From Spiroplasma eriocheiris (GTDB taxonomy: Bacteria; Bacillota_I; Bacilli_A; Mycoplasmatales; Mycoplasmataceae): a DNA stretch of 64,000 bases. The notes below the pieces were generated by a model, which was not told the DNA's origin, did no database searches, and saw only the letters and a list, made by a program, of their open reading frames with translations. The position numbers and the translations under genes were made by a program. Below, piece after piece: positions 1 through 14,177 of this stretch (the stretch's first letter is position 1; every line of letters starts with the position of its first letter). The stretch spans positions 1 through 64,000 of the forward strand of contig NZ_CP011856.1 of the NCBI RefSeq assembly GCF_001029265.1, written 5' to 3'.

Positions 1-1353
1 ATGAATACAAAAGAGTTATGAAACAATGTCAAAGAGATTTTATCCCGTGATGAATCAATTCCCCCTGAAATATATAACTACTATATTAGCGATACCCAAA
101 TTTATACTGTTTCGGATAATAATTGTTTAATTACAACAAAATCAGAAATTGCAATTGGTGTTTTTGAAGCTGGCCTGAATGAAAAAATCAAACAAATTCT
201 AAAAAAATTAACCGGAATTGAATATAACATTTCTTTTGAACTAGAAAAAAATATTAATAAAATCCCAGCGACTAATAACAATATTGATACTTTAATTGGT
301 TCTGATGATAATTCTTATTATGATTATTATACTTTTGAAAACTTTGTGAAAGGTGATTCTAACCGTGAAGCGTTGCAAGCGGCGTTGGCTGTTGCACTTG
401 ATCTTGGAAAAAAATGGAATCCTTTATTTATCTATGGTGATTCTGGTTTAGGAAAAACCCATTTATTACATGCAATTAAAAATAAAGTTGATGAAATTTA
501 CCCCGGAACACAAAAAGTAAAATATTTAAAAGCCGATGAATTTGGAAAAATGGCAATGGATATTTTAAATCAAGGTCATGAAGTTATTGAAGCTTTTAAA
601 ACTTCTTATGATAAATTTGATTGTTTATTAATTGATGACATTCAATTACTAGCCAAACGAAATAAAACTAACGAATTATTCTTCTATATTTTTAACTCTT
701 TTATTGAAAAAAATAAACAAATTGTTATTACTTCTGATAAATATCCCGATGATCTTGGTGGCTTTGAAGCACGGATTATCTCTCGTTTTTCTTATGGATT
801 AAGTATTGGGTTGGATTCTCCCGACTTTGAGACAGCAATTAAAATCCTTGAACAAAAATTAAAACAGCAAAATAACTTAGCTTTATTTTCCGAAGAGTCA
901 CTAGAATTTATTGCTTTAAACTTTAATAGTGATGTGCGAAAATTAGAAGGAGCAATTAAACGGTTATTGTTTTTAGCTGTCATGAACAAAAAACCAGAGG
1001 AAATTATTACTTTAAAAGATGTTGAAAAAGCATTTAAAAATGCCCCACTCCAAAATAATGAAAAAATAACACCAAAAAAAATCAAACAAATTGTTGCTGA
1101 TCATTATAATATCACAGTTAAGGCAATGATGAGTAAATCACGAATTAGTAATGTTATGCAAGCGCGCCAATTAGCAATGTATTTTTGTCGAACAATTCTT
1201 GATGAACCTTATACCAGAATTGGGGTTGAATTTGGTGGCAAAGATCATACAACAGTTATGAACAGTGTTAAAAAAGTTGAAAAGCAAATTGCAACAAATA
1301 AAGAATTTAAACAACTTGTAAATTCTATTCGTAAAAAGATTGAAGGTAAATAA
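1..1353 (+). CDS. dnaA: Chromosomal replication initiator DnaA
   Basis: DnaA is the AAA+ initiator that binds DnaA boxes at oriC and opens the duplex. The frame is open from the ATG at base 1 to TAA at 1351-1353 (450 aa), reading TGA at 19-21 as Trp. Visible in order: a short N-terminal helicase-interaction domain, the AAA+ core with Walker A GDSGLGKTH (residues 146-154) and Walker B LLIDDIQLL (about 208-216), and the C-terminal DNA-binding domain with RISNVMQARQ (from 381) and the signature GGKDHTTV (413-420). Length is normal for mollicutes. The window starts exactly at the start codon, so the promoter and any upstream boxes are not visible. dnaN follows after a non-coding gap that probably holds oriC. 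Confidence 0.98.
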
Positions 1354-1518
1354 CATTGTTTTCCACCCAATAATTTAATATTTAACAAGACAAAAATTCA
1401 AAGACATTCTCATTTTTCCACAATATCAACACTATAATAATAATAAATTAAAGAATAATTTATAACAAAAGTGTATAATATTCTTATGATATAAATATGA
1501 AATTATGAGGTGCAATAT
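1354..1518. other. oriC: Probable oriC region between dnaA and dnaN
   Basis: This is a 165-bp non-coding, extremely AT-rich gap. It has two DnaA-box-like sequences on the + strand: TTTTCCACC at 1359-1367 and TTTTCCACA at 1414-1422, close to the TTATCCACA consensus. They are followed by A/T-only stretches (1429-1465) that could serve as an unwinding element. A -10-like TATAAT at 1474-1479 may belong to the dnaN promoter; no good -35 is visible. In spiroplasmas the functional origin is known to lie around dnaA. Placing oriC here is inference from position and motifs, and part of it may lie upstream of this window. Confidence 0.6.
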
Positions 1519-2640
1519 ATGATCGTAAATATCAAAAGAGAAAAAATATTAGAAGAATTACTAAAAGTAAGTAGAATCATATCACAAAGGACTTTAATTC
1601 CATCATTATTAGGAATCTTAATTGAAGTAAAAAAAGATAAAATTACTTTTACAACATCAGATGGTGACACTTCCATTAAATCAGAAATCCCAGTGGGCAA
1701 GGATTTAGTAATTAAATCAATAGGTGGCATTTTAATTAAAAATAAATTTATCATTGAAGTTATCCGCAAAATTGAAGATGAATTTATTACCTTAGAAGCA
1801 ATTGAAGGTAGTTTAGTTAAAATTAAAGCTAATAATTTTGATTCAATCTTAAATACTCTAAATGCTTCAGATTACCCTCATATATCATTTGATACAGAAG
1901 GAAAAGAAATTACCTTCAATAATAACCTTTTAAAAGAAATTATTTCACAAACCTCTTTTGCCATTGGGGAAAGAGAAAAACGAATTGTGTTCAATGGTTT
2001 AAATATTCGCACGGATAAAGCAAATAATTTATTAGTAATCACGGCGACTGATTCGTTTCGTTTAGCATGCAAAAAAATTAATTATACTAGTGAAAATGAT
2101 TTTGACGTTATTATTCCAGGAAAATTTATTAATGAAATTGGTAAACTTTTAACTGAAAATGATGATGATATTAAGATGAAGATTAGTGATAAATCTGTAT
2201 GTATTATCTTAAATAATACAATAATACAATCAAAAATCATTGAGGGAAAATATCCTGACACAACCAAAGTAATTCCTGAGAATTTTGTTAGTTTATTAAC
2301 ATTAAATAATCGTGATTTAATTAAAATAATTGAAAGAGCTAGTGTATTATCAAACGAGGCAATGACAACAATTGTTACCTTAAAAATCAAAGACAACAAG
2401 GTATTTATCACTTCCTTTACCCAAGAAATTGGTAATTCCGAAGAAGAAATTAAAGATTTCCGGTTAAGTGGTACTGATCAGACCATTACTTTTAATTCAA
2501 AATACATCTTAGATGCTTTAAAATCATTTAAGACAAAAGAAGTAACAATTAAAATGATTGATGAAACAAAGCCTTTGATTATTGTTGCCGATGAAGAACC
2601 AAGTCTACAACAATTAGTATTACCAATTCGCTCATATTAA
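1519..2640 (+). CDS. dnaN: DNA polymerase III beta sliding clamp
   Basis: DnaN is the ring-shaped clamp that tethers the replicative polymerase to DNA. The frame encodes 373 aa from ATG 1519, the usual beta-clamp length, starting [17 protein letters not shown] and ending VLPIRSY, close to the family's typical C-terminal LPIR. An in-frame GTG lies at 1510, but the Shine-Dalgarno-like GAGGTG at 1507-1512 sits correctly for ATG 1519 and overlaps that GTG, so I chose the ATG. A strong hairpin terminator directly follows the stop. No recF lies between this gene and gyrB. Confidence 0.96.
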   Translation: MIVNIKREKILEELLKVSRIISQRTLIPSLLGILIEVKKDKITFTTSDGDTSIKSEIPVGKDLVIKSIGGILIKNKFIIEVIRKIEDEFITLEAIEGSLVKIKANNFDSILNTLNASDYPHISFDTEGKEITFNNNLLKEIISQTSFAIGEREKRIVFNGLNIRTDKANNLLVITATDSFRLACKKINYTSENDFDVIIPGKFINEIGKLLTENDDDIKMKISDKSVCIILNNTIIQSKIIEGKYPDTTKVIPENFVSLLTLNNRDLIKIIERASVLSNEAMTTIVTLKIKDNKVFITSFTQEIGNSEEEIKDFRLSGTDQTITFNSKYILDALKSFKTKEVTIKMIDETKPLIIVADEEPSLQQLVLPIRSY

Positions 2641-2672
2641 TAACTTATAAATTGTTTATAAGTTATTTTTTT
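2639..2672 (+). terminator. Rho-independent terminator after dnaN
   Basis: A perfect 13-bp stem (2639-2651 with 2655-2667) with a 3-nt loop overlaps the last bases of the dnaN stop codon and runs into a T-rich tract. Confidence 0.85.
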
Positions 2673-2783
2673 ATTTTTTACGATTTTTTCGTATAATTTA
2701 GATACTAATTTTTGATAATAAAAAAAATAATATTGCAGAAATTAATTAGATAATTCACCCCTAATTTCCCTTAAAAATGGTAA

Positions 2784-4742
<1,959 letters not shown>

Positions 4743-4760
4743 TTAAGAGGAGATTAATAA

Positions 4761-7238
4761 ATGAGTGCAGAAGATAATAAAAATTATGATGGTGAGATTA
4801 AAGTAATTGATATTGCTGATGAAATGAAAACTAGTTTTTTAGATTATGCAATGTCTGTCATTGTTTCACGTGCAATTCCTGATGTTCGTGATGGGTTAAA
4901 ACCAGTTCATCGTCGCATTCTTTATGCCATGTGGGATTTAAATATGACCCATGATAAACAACATAAAAAATCAGCGCGGATTGTGGGGGAAGTTATTGGT
5001 AAATACCACCCTCATGGTGATACTTCTGTTTATGAAGCAATGGTTAGAATGGCCCAGGATTTTTCTTACCGTTATCCTTTAATTGATGGACATGGTAATT
5101 TTGGATCATTAGATGGTGATGAACCAGCGGCGATGCGTTATACAGAAGCACGGATGAGTAAAATTGCCGGAGAATTAATTAAAGATATTGAAAAAGAAAC
5201 TGTTGATTTCAATGATAACTATGATGGTAGTGAAAGGGAACCTTCCTATTTAACAGGATATTTTCCTAACCTTTTAATAAATGGTGCAAGTGGAATTGCG
5301 GTTGGGATGGCTACTAATATTCCACCTCATAACTTAAATGAAATTATTAATGGTGTGATTGCTATTACAAGAAATAAAGATATTACCACCGCTCAATTAA
5401 TGCAAATTATAAAGGGACCTGATTTTCCAACAGGAGCATTAATAACAGCAGGGAATAGTTTATTAAAAGCTTATGAGACTGGGAATGGTTCAATTACTAT
5501 TCGTGCTAAAATAAATATTGAAGAAAAAAATAATTGAAAAAGTATAATAATATCAGAAATTCCTTACCAAGTTAACAAAGCACGATTAGTAGAAAAAATT
5601 GCTGAATTAATTCGGGAAAAAATAATTAATGGAATTGCTGATTTAAGAGATGAATCAAACCGGGACGGAGTGCGCATTGTTATTGAACTAAAACGTGATG
5701 CACAAGAAACTTTAATTTTAAATAAGTTATATAAGATGACTCCGTTGCAAACTAATTTCTCATTAAATATTTTAGCTTTACATAAGAACCAACCAAAAAT
5801 TATGGGTTTAAAACAGATCCTAAATTATTTTATTGAACACCAAGTTGAGATTATAATTAAACGAAGTATTTATGAATTAAATAAAATTACTAGTCGATTA
5901 TTAATTTTAAAAGGTTTAAAAATCGCGTTAGATAATATTGATGAAGTTGTGGAAATAATTAAAAAATCCGATAGTTCACAAATAGCAATTGCAGCGTTAA
6001 TGCAACGTTTTGAATTAGTTGTTGAACAAGCGAAAGCTATTTTGGAAATGCGTTTGCAAAGATTATTAGGATTAGAAGTTCAAAAAATTAATGATGAAAT
6101 AATTGAAATAGAAAAAAGAATTATTGAACTTAATAATTTTATTAATAGTCGCGAAAAACAATTAGAGTTAATGATTACAGAATTAGAAGTTATTAAAACA
6201 AAATATGGTGATGAACGCCGTAGTATGATTATTAAGGAAGAGTTAACTGAAATTGATCCTGAAGAATTAATTAAACGAGAAGAAATTTTAATCATGTTAA
6301 CAAAAGATGGTTATGTAAAAAGAGTCTCAAATGATACTTTCAAACCACAGAATCGCGGCGGTAAAGGAGTAACCGGATTATCTAATTCAGAAGATGTCTT
6401 AAGCAAAATTATAAGTGCTAATAGTATTGATTCTTTATTAATTTTTACGGATGCGGGAAGAGTTTATAAATTACGAGCATACCAAATTGAATCTTATTCT
6501 CGACAAGCACGAGGAATTCCAATTATCAATTTAATTTCAATTGATAAGAAAGAAAATATTAAGTCTATTTTAGCTGTTAATGAATTAGATGAAAGTACTG
6601 ATAATTTATTCTTTGTAACTAAAAGAGGAATTATTAAAAAAACTAAACTATTAGAATTTAACCAAATTCGAAATACTGGAAAGGTTGCAATTGAATTAAA
6701 AGCAAATGATGAAGTAGTTGATGTTATCTTAACAAAAGGAAATGATGATATTATTATTGCAAATAGTGAAGGAAAAGTAATTCGCTTTAATGAAAACGAA
6801 ATTCGCGCTATGAATCGCCAATCAGTTGGGGTAAAAGGAATATCAAATGGTCCTAATAGTGAAGTTATAGGAATTTGCTCTGGTCGTGATGCAAAGTATA
6901 TTTTATCAATTACTACTAATGGTTTTGCGAAAAAAACATTATTGGAAGAATATCGGATCACCGGACGCGGTACTAAAGGGGTTAAATCAATGGCTTTAAC
7001 TGAAAAAAAAGGAGATTTAAAATTTGTTAAATCAGTTGTTGGAGATGAAGATATTTTATTAGCAACAAAACATGGTAACGTAATTAGAATTGCACTAGAC
7101 CAAATTCCAGTTTCTGGGCGAACTACAACTGGAATTAAAATTATTAAATTAGAAAATGATGATGTTTTAGAAGCTAGTGAGTTAATTAGAAAAAATGATC
7201 AAGAAAATGATGAAGGAAATAAGCAAGGAGATAATTAA
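4761..7238 (+). CDS. gyrA: DNA gyrase subunit A
   Basis: GyrA is the DNA-breaking and wrapping subunit of gyrase. It has 825 aa, with TGA at 5535-5537 read as Trp. The catalytic tyrosine is Tyr127 in [11 protein letters not shown]. The quinolone-determining loop reads [10 protein letters not shown]. The C-terminal beta-pinwheel has repeated blades and a GyrA-box-like element (QNRGGKGV). AAGAGGAG upstream of ATG 4761 is a good ribosome-binding site. The tail is acidic and Asn-rich. serS starts 2 bp after the stop, so gyrB-gyrA-serS probably form one transcription unit. Confidence 0.97.
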
Positions 7239-7240
7239 AA

Positions 7241-8509
<1,269 letters not shown>

Positions 8510-8511
8510 AA

Positions 8512-8527
8512 TGTTTCACGTGAAACA
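8512..8527. promoter_or_regulatory. parS: parS site (ParB/Spo0J binding)
   Basis: The 16-bp sequence TGTTTCACGTGAAACA is a perfect palindrome and an exact fit to the bacterial parS consensus. It is the core of a longer 26-bp perfect palindrome (8507-8532) that begins with the serS stop codon and ends before a short T tract, so it could also terminate serS transcription. It lies about 7 kb from oriC, where parS sites cluster in other bacteria. No parA or parB gene is in this window. Identification rests on the sequence; function is inference. Confidence 0.8.
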
Positions 8528-8549
8528 TTTTATTTTTTAAAAATTAACC

Positions 8550-8577
8550 TTGCAAGTAAAACAATATAATATATAAT
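8550..8577 (+). promoter_or_regulatory. Promoter of the SRP RNA gene
   Basis: A -35 box TTGCAA (8550-8555) and a perfect -10 box TATAAT (8572-8577) are separated by 16 bp, with the predicted start at about 8583-8585, at the 5' end of ffs. Confidence 0.7.
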
Positions 8578-8580
8578 AGT

Positions 8581-8668
8581 AATGTCATTACAATAGTTAC
8601 ATTCGAAACTGGTCAGGTCCGGAAGGAAGCAGCCATAAGACTAAGGACTATGTGTAATGGCATTTTTT
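8581..8668 (+). ncRNA. ffs: Signal recognition particle RNA (4.5S type)
   Basis: This is the small SRP RNA that binds Ffh. The conserved domain IV core GGTCAGGTCCGGAAGGAAGC starts at 8611, with the Ffh-binding GGAAGCAGCC internal loop. The 5' arm (8581-8598) pairs with the 3' arm (about 8645-8664) to close a single long hairpin, as in other small bacterial SRP RNAs. The 3' end runs into six T residues, giving an intrinsic terminator. Exact ends are approximate. A near-consensus promoter lies immediately upstream. Confidence 0.93.
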
Positions 8669-8694
8669 ATGGTATAAAGGTTATGGTGATATTA

Positions 8695-9138
8695 ATGAAA
8701 CATGAAAATGAGATATTTGAGAAGTTATTAAAATTTTCGCAGAAAGCAGCAAGAAAAAATCAGGTTCCAATCGCTGCGGCAGTAGTTGATGAAAACCGCC
8801 AAATTATTGGGCTAGGTAGTAATAAAACAAATAAAAAAATTATTACTTCGCATGCTGAAATTTTAGCGTTGAACGCAGCTTGTAAAAAGTTAAAAACTAA
8901 TAAGTTAAATAATTGCTCAATTTGAATAACTGTTGAACCATGTATGATGTGTTTAGGAGCATTTTTTAATGCTGGAATTAGACATATTTGCTATTTTTTG
9001 GAAAACGAAAAATCAGGTTTCATTAAATCTAACCATACCTTTGACTTATCTAAAATGTCCATTCACAAAGTTAAAGATCCTGAAAAGAATAATCAAGTAA
9101 AAAAAATTATGAAAGATTTTTTTAAAAAACTAAGATAG
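8695..9138 (+). CDS. tadA: tRNA-specific adenosine deaminase TadA
   Basis: TadA makes inosine at the wobble position of tRNA-Arg(ACG). It has 147 aa, including a TGA-Trp at 8923-8925. The zinc/catalytic motif SHAEILALNAA (His and proton-shuttling Glu) and the second zinc motif PCMMCLGAFF are both present, so the active site is complete. I chose ATG 8695 because GGTGAT (8685-8690) precedes it at the right distance; ATG 8683 is in frame but too close to its AAAGG. It sits between ffs and dnaX, the same neighbourhood as in Bacillus. Confidence 0.94.
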
Positions 9139-9169
9139 ATAATTTTATAATTAAATAGTAAAATTATCT
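9137..9169 (+). terminator. Stem-loop between tadA and dnaX
   Basis: A perfect 11-bp stem (9137-9147 with 9159-9169) with an 11-nt loop begins in the tadA stop codon. It lacks a clear T run, so it may be a weak terminator or a leader hairpin of dnaX rather than a classic terminator. Confidence 0.45.
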
Positions 9170-9194
9170 TAGAGTAACTTTTAGGAGGAATAAA

Positions 9195-11342
9195 ATGAAT
9201 TACATCTCATTGTATCGGAAATACCGACCAAATAACTTTGATAAAATAATAGGCCAAAAAGAAATTAAAACAGCATTAAAAAATGCTATAAAAAATAATA
9301 CATTTTCGCATGCTTATTTATTTTCAGGTCCCCGGGGAACCGGAAAAACTTCAATTGCTAAAATTTTTGCTAAAGCAATTAATTGTTTAAATTTAGTGGA
9401 AGGTAACCCTTGTAATACATGTGAACATTGTGTAGAAATTAATCGCGGTTCATCTGTTGATATTTTTGAAATTGATGCTGCCTCAAATAATGGGGTCGAT
9501 GAAATTCGTGAAATTAAAAATAATGTTCAACTTTTACCTACTAAAATGAAGTATAAAGTTTATATCATTGATGAAGTTCATATGTTAACGAATTCAGCTT
9601 TTAATGCCTTGTTAAAAACATTAGAAGAACCGCCACATCATGTTATTTTTATTTTAGCCACTACTGAAAGTCACAAAGTTCCTGCGACAATTATTTCACG
9701 TTGTCAAAAATATAATTTTAAAAAAATATCAAAAGTTGAACTTGAAAGTAATATTAAAAAAATCTTGGAAAATGAAAATGTAAAATTTGAAATTCCGGCA
9801 ATTCAACAAATTGTTTTATTGTCAGATGGTAGTGCTCGTGATTCATTAAGTATTCTTGAACAAGTTATTATGTTTTCTGATGGGGCAATAACTCTTGAAA
9901 ATGTAAATACAATCTTTGCAACAATTTCAAAACAGAAAAAATTAAGTTTACTAAAAGAAATATTCGAATATCAAACTAATAATGTTTTGCTTCAAGCCAA
10001 AGAAATTTATCTATCTGGAGCTGATTTTGAACTATTAACAATTAATATGTTAGATATTTTAAAAGAAATTTTTGAATATCAACAAACTAAAAATGCAGTT
10101 TTTTTAAGTATATTATCAGAAGAAGAAGCACAAATTTTTGAAAATAAACTAGTTACAAAAGAATTATTAGAATTGATTGATCTTTTCACAGAGATGTTAG
10201 TAAAAATGAAAATGAATAAAGCACAAGACATGTATTTTGAATTAATTCTTTTAAAAGCATTAGCTATCTTTGAAAATAATAAAAAAGATTTTGCTGATTT
10301 AGATTTAACATTAATTAGTGATAACAAACTTGCGGATAATCAACATAGTTATATTAAAAATAAATCTGAAAATATAAATATAAATGGAATAAATTTTGAT
10401 AATAAAATTAATGCAAAACCTTTAGGAAACATAGAAAATTCAATAGAAAAAGACCAACATTCTAATAATATTAGCGACAAAGAAGATATAAAAATTAAAG
10501 AAGAACCTAAGATACACCATGATTTTGTACAACCAAATATCTTTTCTTTTGATGATGAAAAAGATTTTGAAATAGGAAATAATAATGTGGAAAATAATAA
10601 TATTGAAATTAAAATAGAAGGAGCTTTTGAAACTTCCGAACTATCAGAACAAAAAAATAATGAGTCTAATGAACCTATTAATGAACATATTATAGTTAAA
10701 GAAGAACAACAAGTAACTCAAATCGAAGCATTAAAAAAAGAACACGAAGAAGAGAATACTGAGGAATCTAAACAACCAGAAAATATTGATAATTTAAATA
10801 AATTTAAAGAGAATGTTAAAATAAATATTGATATTTATAAATTTTCAAATATTAATTATTCAATGCAACAAATTTTAAATATTTTAGTAAGTGCTGAAAA
10901 AGAACAACGTGAACGTTACGAAATTTTATTTGAAACTTTAATTAAAAAAAAAAGTAAAGATATTCCACTGGAAAAAATCATTAGTTTTTATAATGTTAAG
11001 TTTGTTGCTGCTTCTGATCAAGGAGTAATTATTGTAACAAATACAAAACCAGAAGCTAATTGAATAAGTCATGAAATGTGTGATTGAGAATTCAGAAATA
11101 AAATTTTCCAGAAGCTAGATTTTGATTTTGTTATTATTGTACTAAGTGAAACAGAATGAAGTGATGTTAAAAATGATTATGCAAAATTGCGCCAAGCTAA
11201 AAAATTACCAATGAGTTCAATTATAGATGTTGAAGAATTTTACCAAGATTTATTAGTAAAACAAATTGATAATTATGAAGAGCATAAAGAAGCAATTGAA
11301 AATGGTAAAGAAATTTTTGACAACATTAAAATTATTGAATAA
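9195..11342 (+). CDS. dnaX: DNA polymerase III gamma/tau subunit
   Basis: DnaX is the clamp-loader ATPase. The full frame is 715 aa, with TGA-Trp codons at 11061 and beyond. Walker A is GPRGTGKTS, the zinc module is C-x8-CNTCEHC, Walker B is VYIIDEVHML, and sensor 1 follows (FILATTESHK). Residues of about 380-560 form an Asn/Glu/Lys-rich, low-complexity linker. A C-terminal domain follows, ending DNIKIIE. AGGAGG precedes ATG 9195. A run of ten adenines at 10944-10953 could allow a shortened gamma-like product. The next gene is recR; the usual ybaB-type gene between them is absent. Confidence 0.95.
10944..10953 (+). other. A10 slippery run inside dnaX
   Basis: Ten consecutive adenines encode Lys-Lys-Lys in the normal frame. 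Adding one A by transcriptional slippage would place a TAA stop immediately after the run, giving a product of about 587 aa without the C-terminal tau domain. Slippage is inference; only the run and the following stop are seen. Confidence 0.35.
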
Positions 11343-11365
11343 ATTATTTTAATAGGGGGATAACA

Positions 11366-11950
11366 ATGAATAATTATGATGAAATAATTGAAGAGTTAAA
11401 AACTATTTTAGGGGTTGGCAAAAAAGTAGCCGAAAGAATTTTTAATAAATTAGTAACCAATCCAAATGTTAATACTAATCTCAGTGAATTATTATCCCAA
11501 ATAAAGGAGCAATTTAGCCAGTGTCCAATTTGTTTTTCATTAATGAAAGATAATCAATGTTTATTTTGTTATAATGATTTAAGAGATAATACAAAATTGT
11601 GTATTGTTACGAATGTTTTTGATGTTTTTACTTTTGAAAAAGCTAGAATCTTTAATGGCTTATATCATGTTTTAAACCAAGAAATAAATGTCAAAAATGG
11701 TATTACACCAGACAAAATTACAGTTAAAGAATTAGAAAGCAGATTAAATGATAAAATAATAAATGAAGTTATTATTGCAGTAAGTTCAACTTTTGAAGGT
11801 GAGGTAACTGCCCAGTATTTAAAAAATATTATAGAAAAATACCATATCAAAGTCTCAAGGCTTGCAAGAGGAATCCCGATTGGCGGAACGCTTGATTATA
11901 TTGATGAAGCAACTTTAAAGCAGGCATTAGAAGGCCGAAAAGATATATAA
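11366..11950 (+). CDS. recR: Recombination mediator RecR
   Basis: RecR works with RecO (and RecF where present) to load RecA on gapped DNA. It has 194 aa, the normal length. Order: helix-hairpin-helix at the N terminus (ILGVGKKVAERIF), a C4 zinc finger (CPICFSLMKDNQCLFC, residues about 52-67), then a TOPRIM-type region ending in ARGIPIGGTLDYIDEATL. AGGGGGA precedes ATG 11366. It lies between dnaX and tmk, the conserved context. No recF or recO is in the window. Confidence 0.96.
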   Translation: MNNYDEIIEELKTILGVGKKVAERIFNKLVTNPNVNTNLSELLSQIKEQFSQCPICFSLMKDNQCLFCYNDLRDNTKLCIVTNVFDVFTFEKARIFNGLYHVLNQEINVKNGITPDKITVKELESRLNDKIINEVIIAVSSTFEGEVTAQYLKNIIEKYHIKVSRLARGIPIGGTLDYIDEATLKQALEGRKDI

Positions 11951-11962
11951 GGGGTGAAGATA

Positions 11963-12610
11963 ATGTTATTTATATCATTCGAAGGGATTGATGGCTCTGG
12001 AAAAACAACCATTGCTAAATTATTAAAAGAAAAGTTAAAAAGTCAAGGTTACGAAGTTGTGTTAACAAGAGAACCGGGGGGTAATGAGATTGCTGAGCAA
12101 ATTCGCGATATTATTTTAAGTAAAAAAAATTCACAAATGGATCCATGAACTGAAGCATTATTATATATTGCTGCACGGAAACAACACGTGAGTGAAGATA
12201 TTTTGCCAGCTTTAAAAAGAGGAGCCATTGTTCTTTGCGATCGCTTTATGGATTCAACTTCTGCTTATCAAGGTTATGCCCGAGGGCTTGGAATTAGAAC
12301 ATTAGATGAAGTTCAATCAATTGTTTTAGGAACAACAAAACCAGATTTAACATTGTTTTTTGATATTGAACCAACAGCTGCTCGCGAAAGAATGAAAGCA
12401 CGATTTGAAGATGAAATGGATCGGTTAGATTTAGAAAAACAATCTTTTCATGAAAAAGTTTATGAAGGTTACCAAGTTTTAATTAGTGAGCATTCTGACC
12501 GCATTAAAGTAGTTGATGCACGTAAACCAATTAATGAAGTTTTAGAACAAGTGTCATATTATATTGATGAAGTTTTAGCAAAATTACAAGGAAATAAAAA
12601 TAATGAGTAA
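11963..12610 (+). CDS. tmk: Thymidylate kinase
   Basis: Tmk phosphorylates dTMP to dTDP. It has 215 aa, with TGA at 12146-12148 read as Trp. The P-loop is [11 protein letters not shown], the dTMP-binding LTREPGG follows, and the [18 protein letters not shown] region carries the conserved Asp-Arg. AAGGGGTG at 11949-11956 fits ATG 11963; an in-frame GTG at 11954 overlaps that ribosome-binding site and is less likely. The 3' end overlaps holB by 8 bp, indicating translational coupling. Confidence 0.95.
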
Positions 12611-13445
12611 CAATTTTGCACCAGTAGATTTAAAAAAACTTAATATCTTAAAAGAAAAAATTAATAATAATCTTTTACCTAATCAATTAATAATTTCATC
12701 AAATAATATAACAAAATTAAATGAATTTGCTAAACTTCTTAGTATGTTTTTAGTTTGTGAAAAAGAACGGACTTTTGATTGCGACTGTGTAAATTGTGTC
12801 AGAATCAAAAACAATACTTATTATGATTTAAAAGCATATGGTGATTTTAATACTAGTATTAAAAAAGAAGAAATTCAAAATATTATCGAAGTTTTTAATT
12901 ATTCTGCTTTAGAAAATAAAGGAGTCAAAATCTATATTATTAAAGGAGGAGATTTGCTAACTCTAGAAGCGGCTAATGCTTTATTAAAATTTTTAGAAGA
13001 GCCAACTGATAATACATACGCCATTATTTTATCTAATCAACGCAATAGAATTATTGAAACAATTAAATCACGATGTTTAAATATTATTTTAACAAATGAT
13101 TTTAATGCGCTTAAGGATGAGAATGACGATGCCAAACAAAAGTTTGTCCAAGTTTTTTTTAAAAATCTTGTTCACCAAAAAAATAACAATTATATTTTAA
13201 TTCGCCAATTATTTGATTATACCTCAACTGATTGTTATGAATATTTATCTGAAATTGCTAATGTCATCAAGAATAATAAGTGAGAACAATATAACCTAGA
13301 TGAAAAAGAAATGCTCTTATTATTGAAGCCAATTAAACATCATATTATTGAAGAGTGCTATTCAGCATGTAATCTTTTAGGGGGAAGTTTTAACAAGGAA
13401 TTAATTTTAGAACGAGTAATAATTAAAATTAGCCAGGTGGTATAA
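12603..13445 (+). CDS. holB: DNA polymerase III delta' subunit
   Basis: HolB is the clamp-loader stator subunit. It has 280 aa, with TGA at 13281 read as Trp. It keeps the AAA+ fold and C4 zinc module (CEKERTFDCDCVNC) but has no Walker A, as expected for delta'. It has the sensor-like region YIIKGGDLLTLEAANALLK followed by FLEEP. The start overlaps the end of tmk. The position tmk-holB-trmN6 matches other Firmicutes. Divergence is high outside the motifs, as usual for this subunit. Confidence 0.85.
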
Positions 13446-13446
13446 A

Positions 13447-14169
13447 ATGAAGGTATTAAATGATTTATTAAATTTTGAAGGCTTACAATTATATCAAAGA
13501 ACTGATATGTTTAATTTTTCTCTTGATTCAGTGTTGCTAGCGAGATTTGCACGGTTAAATAGCCGCATTAAAAAAATTATTGATATTGGAACCAATAATG
13601 CGGTGATTCCTTTAATTTTGAGTTGCTATACAAATGCCCAAATCACGGGAGTTGAAATTCAAGAGGAAGCAGCCCAATTAGCACAGGATAATGTGCATTT
13701 AAACAAAAAATCTTCGCAAATAATGATTATTAATGATGATATTAAACATTATGCGCAAGTCAATGCCCGTGACAAATTTGAGTTAGTAATTTGTAACCCG
13801 CCATTTTTTAAAGTGGGAGAATCAAAACTAAATGAAAAAAGTGAACTGTTAATTCCGGCGCGCCATGAAGTCCACTTAACTTTGCCAGAAATGATTAGTG
13901 CAGCGCGAAAAATAACTGAAAACCGTGGTTATTTAGTACTAGTTCATCGAGCAACCAGATTAGATGAAGTTTTAAACTTATTAACAACCAATGATTTTGC
14001 TGTTAAAAGAATTAAATTTATTCACTCCTTTCGCGATAGTGAAGCAAATAATGTTTTAATTGAAGCGCGTTTTAAGGGAACACCAGGGGTTATTATTGAA
14101 CCACCATTTATTGTCCATAATGAAGATGGTAGTTATACCGAAGAAATTAAAGCAATGTTTAGAAAATAA
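13447..14169 (+). CDS. tRNA1(Val) (adenine37-N6)-methyltransferase-like
   Basis: This is a 240-aa SAM-dependent methyltransferase. Motif I is IDIGTNNAVIPLIL (residues about 43-56) and motif IV is the adenine-N6 signature ICNPPF, followed by ARHEVHLTLPEMISAA. This matches the TrmN6/YabB/YfiC group that methylates A37 of tRNA-Val. The start is 1 bp after the holB stop, with AGGTGG as ribosome-binding site, so it is coupled to the operon. In Bacillus, yabB sits in a similar place near holB. The exact tRNA target is inferred from the family. Confidence 0.85.
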   Translation: MKVLNDLLNFEGLQLYQRTDMFNFSLDSVLLARFARLNSRIKKIIDIGTNNAVIPLILSCYTNAQITGVEIQEEAAQLAQDNVHLNKKSSQIMIINDDIKHYAQVNARDKFELVICNPPFFKVGESKLNEKSELLIPARHEVHLTLPEMISAARKITENRGYLVLVHRATRLDEVLNLLTTNDFAVKRIKFIHSFRDSEANNVLIEARFKGTPGVIIEPPFIVHNEDGSYTEEIKAMFRK

Positions 14170-14177
14170 GGGGGAAG

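Noticed and set aside
792-1085. 97-codon minus-strand ORF inside dnaA
   Set aside because: Shadow of the dnaA frame; no ribosome-binding site, and AT-rich genes here generate such frames routinely.
5535-5669. Apparent split of gyrA into two ORFs
   Set aside because: The break is only TGA, read as Trp under table 4; the frame is continuous. The same applies to serS, tmk, lysS, dus, pepV and many others.
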